This document shows, in pieces, positions 57,255 through 64,000 of a DNA stretch of 64,000 bases. A program made the position numbers and the translations under genes. The stretch's first letter is position 1. Each line of letters opens with the position of its first letter. Below the pieces are notes generated by a model. That model was not told the DNA's origin, searched no databases, and saw only the letters and a list, made by a program, of their open reading frames with translations. The DNA comes from [Pseudopropionibacterium] massiliense (GTDB lineage Bacteria; Actinomycetota; Actinomycetes; Propionibacteriales; Propionibacteriaceae): the NCBI RefSeq assembly GCF_900607225.1, contig NZ_LR027842.1, positions 841,802 to 905,801 on the forward strand, read 5' to 3'.

Positions 57255-57932
57255 GTGGTGTGGGATCTGGAGATGCTGGCCCGATGGGGGATATCGGTGG
57301 CGGGGGTGGTTGCATTTGCGGCTTCCGGGGCGCTCGAGGCGAGACGACGGGACCTGGACGGTATCGGCGTCATCACGCTCGCCTGCTGTACCGCGGTTGG
57401 AGGTGGCATTCTCCGAGACCTCCTGATCGGCGCGGTGCCCGTGGCGGCACTGGTCGATCTCTGGATGATCGGGCTGTCGCTGGTGACAGCGGTCATCGTC
57501 ATGCCACTGGTGCACACGGGGAAGCGACTTCGGATACCGCTGCTGGTGTGCGACGCGGTGGGACTCGGCCTGTTCACCGTCGACGGGGCGCTCAAGGGCC
57601 TGGCATTCGGGCTGCACCCCGCAGCAGCCGTGCTGACCGGTGTGGTCACCGGTGTCGGGGGCGGCATCCTTCGCGACGTCCTGGCCAGTGAGGTGCCGCT
57701 CGTCTTCCGCCGCCGTTCTCCTTTCTACGTGGTGGCGGCGCTCCTGGGCAGCGGGTTGATCGTCTGGCTCGCATCCATGGGAGTGGCCGGGGGAATCGGG
57801 ATGTTCGGCACTGCGACGCTGATCTTCCTCATCCGGATGGCGGGGCTTCGATACGGGTGGCACATACCCAACGGCAGCAACAGGATCAGGACAGGGCCAG
57901 ATGCCAGGGGCTCACGGGAAAACGCGCCGTGA
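57255..57932 (+). CDS. TRIC-type cation channel family membrane protein (UPF0126/YicG-like)
   Basis: A 225-residue membrane protein with about seven hydrophobic segments arranged as two similar halves. Each half holds a Gly-rich motif: AVGGGILRDLLIG and GVGGGILRDVLASEVPLVF. This duplication defines the UPF0126 family, whose prokaryotic members are related to TRIC potassium channels. A Gly or cation transport role is inferred only. GTG 57255 was chosen from the TAGACT box; longer forms from ATG 57201 or 57213 are possible. The C-terminal tail is polar. Confidence 0.83.
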   Translation: MVWDLEMLARWGISVAGVVAFAASGALEARRRDLDGIGVITLACCTAVGGGILRDLLIGAVPVAALVDLWMIGLSLVTAVIVMPLVHTGKRLRIPLLVCDAVGLGLFTVDGALKGLAFGLHPAAAVLTGVVTGVGGGILRDVLASEVPLVFRRRSPFYVVAALLGSGLIVWLASMGVAGGIGMFGTATLIFLIRMAGLRYGWHIPNGSNRIRTGPDARGSRENAP

Positions 57933-58035
57933 TCAAGCGGCGGTGATGAGGTTCCGGGGGCTGTCGAGAAAGCGGTTCTGCGTGGGTGTGGGGAACCGGA
58001 TGATCCCCTGAGCGCGCGATAGACTCGCCGCCTGA

Positions 58036-59574
<1,539 letters not shown>

Positions 59575-59584
59575 CAGGAAAACG

Positions 59585-60688
59585 ATGTACGAATTCGGCC
59601 GCTCCAAGAACGCCACCCGCGGGTACTCCTTCGACGACGTCGCCATCGCCCCCGCGCGGCGCACCCGCTCCGAGTCGGAGGTGGACCTCCGCTGGCGCAT
59701 CGACGCCGTCACCTTCGACGCCCCCATCGCCGCCGCCCCCATGGACTCGGTGATGTCACCCGCCACCGCCATCGAGATGGGGCGCCTGGGTGGGCTGGGG
59801 GTGCTCAACCTGGAAGGCCTGTGGACCCGCTACGAGGATCCCTCCCCGGCCTACGAGCAGCTCACCGAGCCCGCCGACCAGGTGACCACCACCCGCCGTA
59901 TGCAGCAGCTCTACGCCGAACCCGTCAAGGCGGAACTGATCGAGGCCAGGCTGGCGGAGATCCGCGCGGCCGGGGTGCCGGTGGCGGGGGCGCTCTCGCC
60001 CGCCAGGACCCAGCAGTTCGCGGACGTGATCGAACGGGCCGGGGTGGATTTCTTCGTGATCCGCGGCACCACGGTCTCCGCCGAGCACGTCGACGAGACC
60101 GAGGACACCCTCAACCTGAAGGAGTTCATCTACCGTTTCGACGTGCCCGTGCTGGTGGGTGGATGCGCCACCTACCGGATGGCCCTGCACCTGATGCGCG
60201 CGGGTGCCGCCGGGGTGCTCGTCGGATTCGGTGGCGGTGCCACCCACACCACCGCCTCGGTGCTGGGTATCGAGGTGCCGATGGCCTCTGCCGTCGCCGA
60301 CGTCGCGGAGGCCCGTCGTGACTACCTGGAGGAATCCGGTGGGCGCTACGTGCACCTGATCGCCGACGGTGCGGTCGGGAGGTCCGGGGACATCGCCAAG
60401 GCCATCGCGTGCGGGGCCGACGCGGTGATGGTCGGTTCCCCCCTGGCACGCGCCACCGAGGCCCCCGGGCGCGGCTGGCACTGGGGACCGGAGGCCTGGC
60501 ACGCGACCCTGCCGCGTGGCGAGCGGGTGTTCTTCGAGCAGGTCGGTTCCCTGGCCGAGGTGGTCAACGGCCCATCCCACCTGCCCGACGGCACCATGAA
60601 CCTCGTCGGTGGGCTGCGCAAGGCCATGGCCTTCACCGGCTACACCGACATCAAGTCGTTCCAGCGAATAGACGTGATGGTGCACTGA
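59585..60688 (+). CDS. GuaB3-family IMP dehydrogenase-related protein
   Basis: A 367-residue barrel protein related to IMP dehydrogenase but without CBS domains. The N-terminus (YSFDDVAIAPARRTR) and [28 protein letters not shown] are IMPDH-like. The catalytic Cys loop is replaced by GFGGGATHTT, so ordinary IMPDH chemistry is unlikely. This paralogue is typical of actinobacteria next to guaB; its function is not established. It overlaps the chorismate mutase gene by one base (TGATG). Confidence 0.9.
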   Translation: MYEFGRSKNATRGYSFDDVAIAPARRTRSESEVDLRWRIDAVTFDAPIAAAPMDSVMSPATAIEMGRLGGLGVLNLEGLWTRYEDPSPAYEQLTEPADQVTTTRRMQQLYAEPVKAELIEARLAEIRAAGVPVAGALSPARTQQFADVIERAGVDFFVIRGTTVSAEHVDETEDTLNLKEFIYRFDVPVLVGGCATYRMALHLMRAGAAGVLVGFGGGATHTTASVLGIEVPMASAVADVAEARRDYLEESGGRYVHLIADGAVGRSGDIAKAIACGADAVMVGSPLARATEAPGRGWHWGPEAWHATLPRGERVFFEQVGSLAEVVNGPSHLPDGTMNLVGGLRKAMAFTGYTDIKSFQRIDVMVH

Positions 60689-60996
60689 TGGAACCCGAGG
60701 ACGCCCGCCGGGAACTGCTGAAGTTGCGGGGCAGCATCGACAACATGGACTCCATGCTGGTCCACCTGCTCGCCGAACGTTTCAAGATCACCCAGCAGGT
60801 GGGAAGATTGAAGGCCGCCGCGGGTCTCCCCCCGGCCGACCCGGAGCGCGAGGCCCAGCAGATCCGGCGGCTGCGCACCCTGGCCGTCGAATCCGAACTG
60901 GACCCGGAGTTCGCGGAGAAGTTCATCACCTTCATCGTCCGCGAGGTGGTGCGGCACCACGAGCAGATCGCCGCGGAGGAGGCGGACGAGGGCTGA
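60688..60996 (+). CDS. Chorismate mutase (AroQ type)
   Basis: A 102-residue all-helical AroQ-type chorismate mutase, which converts chorismate to prephenate for Phe and Tyr. LLKLRGSIDNMDSMLVHLLAERFKI holds the N-terminal helix with the active Arg and Asp. GRLKAAAGLPPADPERE carries the Lys and the DxxRE motif, and IVREVVRHHEQI is the last helix. There is no signal peptide, so it is the cytoplasmic form. It is coupled to the guaB pair by a one-base overlap. Confidence 0.88.
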   Translation: MEPEDARRELLKLRGSIDNMDSMLVHLLAERFKITQQVGRLKAAAGLPPADPEREAQQIRRLRTLAVESELDPEFAEKFITFIVREVVRHHEQIAAEEADEG

Positions 60997-61293
60997 ACGA
61001 ACGCCGGGAGGCTTGTTCACGGCTTCCATGAAGCTGGTTGAGCCGACCCGCGAGCGCTGGTGAGCGAGTCGTGTCGAAACCATCGTGCGGGTGTCCGGGG
61101 GCTTGCGGTCGGGCCTGCTCTTCGGCTGCCGGGGTGCGTTCAGCAGTGTGCTGGCCTTCCTGCCGTTCGCTTGCCTTACGGGCGAACGCCAGCGCTGTAG
61201 CGCAAGCCTTCGGCCACAAGGCAAGCGTTCCATGGAGAAGCATCCCGGAGACATCGACTCGACCAGTTCTGGGTTTCTCGGTGAAGCATTCCC
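60997..61293. other. Gene-free spacer with repeat and stem-forming sequence
   Basis: No gene is supported here. It holds the dispersed repeat at 61033-61083. It also contains the inverted pair CGCTTGCCTT (61168-61177) and AAGGCAAGCG (61218-61227), separated by 40 bases that themselves contain paired GAACG/CGCAAG-like stretches. A long cruciform or RNA hairpin is possible. The open frame at 61085-61327 is an accidental product of this sequence. Confidence 0.5.
61033..61083. repeat. Copy of the GGTTGAGCC...TCGAAACC dispersed repeat
   Basis: GCTGGTTGAGCC opens and GTGTCGAAACC closes a 51-base element like the three at 36589-36764, about 24 kb away. Confidence 0.7.
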
Positions 61294-61299
61294 TAGGAT
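61294..61299 (+). promoter_or_regulatory. Leaderless -10 box of thpR
   Basis: TAGGAT is six bases before ATG 61306. Confidence 0.5.
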
Positions 61300-61305
61300 C
61301 GTCGG

Positions 61306-61860
61306 ATGCGTTGTTTCATCGCCGTGACACCTCCCGCCGATGTCGTCGCCGACATCGACCGCTTCCTGGAACCGCGCCGCACCGCCACCGGGGGCTCGCC
61401 GTGGCGCTGGAGCCGGCCTGCGACCTACCACCTCACCCTGGCCTTCATGGCCGAGTTCCCCGGAAACCGGATCGAGGAACTCGCCCAGGGGCTCGACGAA
61501 TGGGCCGGGCGCCGTGCCCCGCTGGCGATGAACATCGCCGGGGCCGGCGGGTTCCGCGGCCCGGAACACGCGAAGGTGCTGTACCTCGGCGTTCCAGGGG
61601 CTGCGGCGGTACAGCTGGGGGAGTGGTCCGGACAGTTGCGGGCCCTCGCCACCCACCACGGCGGCCACCCCGATGGGGCGGGTTTCAGGGCCCACGTCAC
61701 CATCGCCAGGGCCCAGCGCGCCCAGAACGCGGGGCGCCTCCTCCAGGCCCTCGACACCTACGCGTCCCGGGAGTTCGTCGTCGACGAGGCCATCCTGGTG
61801 GAATCCCGACTGGCCACCCGGGCCCACGAGGTGCTGCACCGCGCGCTCCTGCGCGGGTGA
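61306..61860 (+). CDS. thpR: RNA 2',3'-cyclic phosphodiesterase
   Basis: A 184-residue 2H phosphoesterase (LigT/ThpR family) that opens 2',3'-cyclic phosphates on RNA ends. The two catalytic H-x-T motifs are YHLTLAF near residue 43 and FRAHVTIAR near residue 128, at the usual spacing. The N-terminus MRCFIAV is typical. The leaderless -10 box supports the ATG. It is probably monocistronic, since a palindrome-controlled TetR gene follows. Confidence 0.9.
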   Translation: MRCFIAVTPPADVVADIDRFLEPRRTATGGSPWRWSRPATYHLTLAFMAEFPGNRIEELAQGLDEWAGRRAPLAMNIAGAGGFRGPEHAKVLYLGVPGAAAVQLGEWSGQLRALATHHGGHPDGAGFRAHVTIARAQRAQNAGRLLQALDTYASREFVVDEAILVESRLATRAHEVLHRALLRG

Positions 61861-61878
61861 GCCGCGACACGCCGAATC

Positions 61879-61908
61879 TGTACATCTGTACATGTACAGA
61901 TGTACATT
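61879..61908 (+). promoter_or_regulatory. Perfect 28-base palindrome overlapping the -10 box of the tetR gene
   Basis: TGTACATCTGTACA (61879-61892) is followed directly by its reverse complement (61893-61906). Each arm holds two TGTACA-type hexamers. A TACATT -10 box (61903-61908) overlaps the right end, six bases before GTG 61915. This is an autorepressor site for the TetR protein and probably controls the efflux genes too. Confidence 0.85.
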
Positions 61909-61914
61909 AGCGCC

Positions 61915-62478
61915 GTGGCGAAACGGACGAGGGACCCGGAGGGGCGCAGGAAGAAGATCCTGCAGGCCGCCGGGGAGCTGATCAAGGAGATCGGGATCAG
62001 CGCCGTCACCCACCGGAAGGTGGCCGAGCGCGCCCGGGTGCCGCTCGGGTCGACCACCCAGTACTTCAGGTCCCTCACCGACATGCTGGCGGAGGCACTC
62101 ACGGGGCTGGAGGAGGAACGCGAGGAGAAACTGGTCGAGTTCGCCTCCGAACCCGACGAGGCCGACGACCCGGTCGTCCTGGTCGTGGACATGGTGATGG
62201 AATCCCTCTCGGATCTGAAACGGACCCGCAACGAGATGTCCTTCGCCCTGCTCTACACGACCCACCCGAAGCTTCGGCGCTTCATCGTCCCCGGCGACGC
62301 GGCCCTGGCGGAGCGGCTGTCGCGGAACATCCCGGAGGCAACGGGCCGCGCCGTGCTCGCCCATTGCTACGGGGTCCTGTTCCAGGCCGTCGTCCAGGAA
62401 ACCGTTCCCCCGCGCGAGGAGGTCGAGGCGGCGCTGCGCCGCATCATCGGCGACTCCGTCGAAAGGGCGGACCCATGA
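61915..62478 (+). CDS. TetR-family transcriptional regulator
   Basis: A 187-residue repressor. The N-terminal helix-turn-helix runs from RRKKILQAAGELIKEIGISA to VPLGSTTQYFRSLTDML (about residues 12-58), and a helical ligand-binding domain follows. GTG 61915 was chosen because the upstream ATG at 61900 lies inside the operator palindrome and a -10 box is placed for the GTG. An ABC efflux pair begins 105 bases downstream on the same strand, so the protein probably senses a drug or metabolite and controls its export. Confidence 0.88.
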   Translation: MAKRTRDPEGRRKKILQAAGELIKEIGISAVTHRKVAERARVPLGSTTQYFRSLTDMLAEALTGLEEEREEKLVEFASEPDEADDPVVLVVDMVMESLSDLKRTRNEMSFALLYTTHPKLRRFIVPGDAALAERLSRNIPEATGRAVLAHCYGVLFQAVVQETVPPREEVEAALRRIIGDSVERADP

Positions 62479-62583
62479 AAACGGAAGTGCCGCGATCCGT
62501 AGGTGCGTTGGGACGCGGCACTCCCGGGCGGGCAGTCGTTGCAGCGGCTCTCGCCTGATTCCACACCACGAGAAAGGGAATGC

Positions 62584-63546
62584 ATGACCTTCATCACGGC
62601 GCAGGAACTGCGTAAAACATATCAAACCAAAACCGGACCGGTACGTGCCCTCGACGGGCTCGACCTGTCCGTCGAGCAGGGAACCGTCCGGGGACTGCTG
62701 GGGCCCAACGGCGCGGGGAAGACCACCGTCGTGAAGGTGCTGACCACCCTGCTGCGCCCGGAATCCGGGAGGGCGAGCGTCGCCGGGATCGACGTGCTCG
62801 CCGATCCCGCGAAGGTGCGTCCGCTGATCGGCACCTCCGGCCAGTACGCGGCCGTGGACGAGGTGCTGACCGCCCGGGAGAACCTGGTGCTGGTGGGCAG
62901 GCTGTACCGGATCGGAACCCGTCAGGCGAAACGGCGCGCGGAGGAGCTGCTCGAGGCCTTCGACCTGACCGAGGCCGCCGACCGGCCATTGAAGGGTTTC
63001 TCCGGCGGGATGCGGCGGCGCGTCGACCTGGCCGGGGCGCTCGTGATCAATCCCCCTGTGCTGTTCCTCGACGAACCGACCACCGGCCTCGACCCGCAGG
63101 CCCGACTGGGGCTCTGGGAGGTCATCAGGCGGCGCGTGGGGGAGGGGACCACGGTTCTGCTCACCACCCAGTACCTGGAGGAGGCCGACCAGCTGGCCGA
63201 CTCCATCTCCGTGATCGACCACGGACACGTCATCGCGGAGGGGACCGCCGACGAACTCAAGGCGTCGGTGGGCGGCAAGCGCATCGAACTGACCCTCGTC
63301 GACGAGGCGGACACCGACCGTGCCCGGAGGATCGTCGCGTCCAGCACCGGGGCCGATGTGGCGGCCACGGGGCGGGTCCTTACGGCGCAGGTGGGAGACC
63401 CCACCGCCGCGCTGATCGCGGTGCTGACGGCCCTGGGTGAGGAGGGCGTCGAACTGCACGACGCAGGCATCCGCCGCCCGACCCTGGACGATGTCTTCCT
63501 GACCCTGACGGGTCACGCCGCCGAGGAACAGGAGGTGGCGGCATGA
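62584..63546 (+). CDS. ABC-2 type drug efflux ATPase (DrrA-like)
   Basis: A 320-residue ATPase of the DrrA/daunorubicin-resistance family. Walker A is GPNGAGKTT near residue 40, the signature is FSGGMRRRVDLAGALV, Walker B is LFLDEPTTGLDP, and the switch His is replaced by Gln in TTQYLEEADQLAD, as is usual in this family. The C-terminal domain (about 225-320) ends LDDVFLTLTGH, the DrrA tail. ATG 62584 has AAAGGGA upstream. It overlaps the permease gene by 4 bases. Confidence 0.93.
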   Translation: MTFITAQELRKTYQTKTGPVRALDGLDLSVEQGTVRGLLGPNGAGKTTVVKVLTTLLRPESGRASVAGIDVLADPAKVRPLIGTSGQYAAVDEVLTARENLVLVGRLYRIGTRQAKRRAEELLEAFDLTEAADRPLKGFSGGMRRRVDLAGALVINPPVLFLDEPTTGLDPQARLGLWEVIRRRVGEGTTVLLTTQYLEEADQLADSISVIDHGHVIAEGTADELKASVGGKRIELTLVDEADTDRARRIVASSTGADVAATGRVLTAQVGDPTAALIAVLTALGEEGVELHDAGIRRPTLDDVFLTLTGHAAEEQEVAA

Positions 63547-64000
63547 GTCCGGTTCAGGCCCTGGGGCGCGGACCGGTGGCCGGCTGGCTGGGCGACGTCC
63601 ACGCCGTCCTGGTGCGCAACCTGCTCCAGCTGCGGCGCAGCCCCGAGATCATGGTCTTCTCCGTCATGCAGCCGGTCATGTTCGTGCTGCTGTTCACCCA
63701 GGTCTACGGCGGCGCCGTGCACGTCCAGGGCAGCGACTACACGCAGTTCCTGATGGCCGGTGTCTTCGGGCAGACGATCGTGTTCGGGACGATGATCTCC
63801 GGCATCTACATGGCCGAGGACCTCAAGGAGGGGATCATCGACCGGTTCCGCACCCTTCCCATGGCGCCCAGTGCGATCCTGGTGGCCCGCACCCTCGCGG
63901 ACCTGGCCGTGGCCGCCTGCTCCGTGTTCGTGATGCTCATCGCAGGTTTCGTCGTCGGCTGGCGTTTCCAGGCCGGGGTGGGGAACTTTCTCCTCGGGGT
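63543..64000 (+). CDS. ABC-2 type drug efflux permease (DrrB-like), cut by window end
   Basis: The first 152 or so residues of an ABC-2 permease that continues past the window. A cytoplasmic start (LVRNLLQLRRSPEIMVFSVMQP) leads into the first membrane segment (VMFVLLFTQVYGG). TQFLMAGVFGQTIVFGTM and DLKEGIIDRFRTLPMAPSAILVART follow, the latter being the family cytoplasmic motif. Its ATG overlaps the DrrA-like stop (ATGA). Together they should export a hydrophobic drug or natural product under control of the adjacent TetR protein. Confidence 0.9.
   Translation, partial: MSPVQALGRGPVAGWLGDVHAVLVRNLLQLRRSPEIMVFSVMQPVMFVLLFTQVYGGAVHVQGSDYTQFLMAGVFGQTIVFGTMISGIYMAEDLKEGIIDRFRTLPMAPSAILVARTLADLAVAACSVFVMLIAGFVVGWRFQAGVGNFLLG

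Noticed and set aside
61085..61327. An 80-residue open frame in the spacer before thpR
   Set aside because: It runs over repeat and hairpin sequence and into the thpR start with no ribosome site or protein character.
60640..63516. A 958-residue minus-strand open frame across chorismate mutase to drrA
   Set aside because: It crosses five real genes, promoters and the operator palindrome, and has no recognisable domain.

Overview
This is a high-GC, gene-dense stretch of an actinobacterial chromosome, most likely from the Propionibacteriaceae (for example an Arachnia-like species). The superoxide dismutase strongly resembles, from memory, the cambialistic enzyme of propionibacteria. Other actinobacterial marks are a stand-alone EF-G-like protein beside normal housekeeping genes, GuaB plus a GuaB3-type paralogue, glutamine-dependent NadE, a CIRCE-controlled groESL, and many leaderless promoters (a TAnnnT -10 box 6-9 nt before the start codon at about sixteen genes). 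Family and genus are inference.

Layout. 1-3.2 kb: sodA and a minus-strand run of RNA-modification genes (SAM methyltransferase, truA, trmB). 3.2-6.9 kb: a cobalamin riboswitch ahead of a BtuFCD-type importer, then a YccF membrane protein. 6.9-11.1 kb: EF-G-like GTPase, then an alkylation-repair pair (Ada/AraC/AlkA fusion and Ogt). 11.1-19.9 kb: core genes rplM-rpsI, glmM, coaA, nadE, glmS-acpS-nnrD. 19.9-22.2 kb: an accessory islet with a WXG-like small protein gene broken at a tetranucleotide repeat, a WXG-like long gene cut by an in-frame TGA, and a lipoprotein gene. 22.4-24.3 kb: MFS exporter plus its probable TetR regulator. 24.3-29.6 kb: DEAD-box helicase and the t6A operon (GNAT-TsaE fusion, TsaB, RimI, TsaD). 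29.8-36.1 kb: a peptide ABC importer with an oversized first permease and fused ATPases. 36.2-38.5 kb: S4 protein, repeat-rich spacer, THUMP-like methyltransferase, and an orphan HTH-nucleotidyltransferase with a palindrome over its promoter.

38.5-40.6 kb is groES-groEL. 40.9-53.1 kb is a carbohydrate island: a secreted beta-helix protein, GH125, an alkaline-phosphatase-superfamily hydrolase, GH38 alpha-mannosidase, a GH4 glycosidase and a DeoR regulator on one side, and a divergent sugar ABC importer lacking its own ATPase on the other. Together they look like a mannoside or host-glycan scavenging locus. 53.1-57.9 kb: DyP peroxidase, a four-gene minus-strand operon (cyclase, CMD/AhpD-like, SDR, ilvE) and a TRIC-type membrane protein. 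58.1-61.0 kb: guaB, guaB3-like gene and chorismate mutase. 61.3-64 kb: ThpR, then a TetR gene under a perfect 28-bp palindrome, followed by a DrrA/DrrB-type drug-efflux ABC system that runs off the window.

The least explained parts are the WXG-like islet (19.9-22.2 kb), the orphan HTH-MNT gene, the cyclase-CMD-SDR-ilvE operon and the phosphatase-like gene inside the mannosidase operon. No tRNA, rRNA, CRISPR array, transposase or prophage was recognised.
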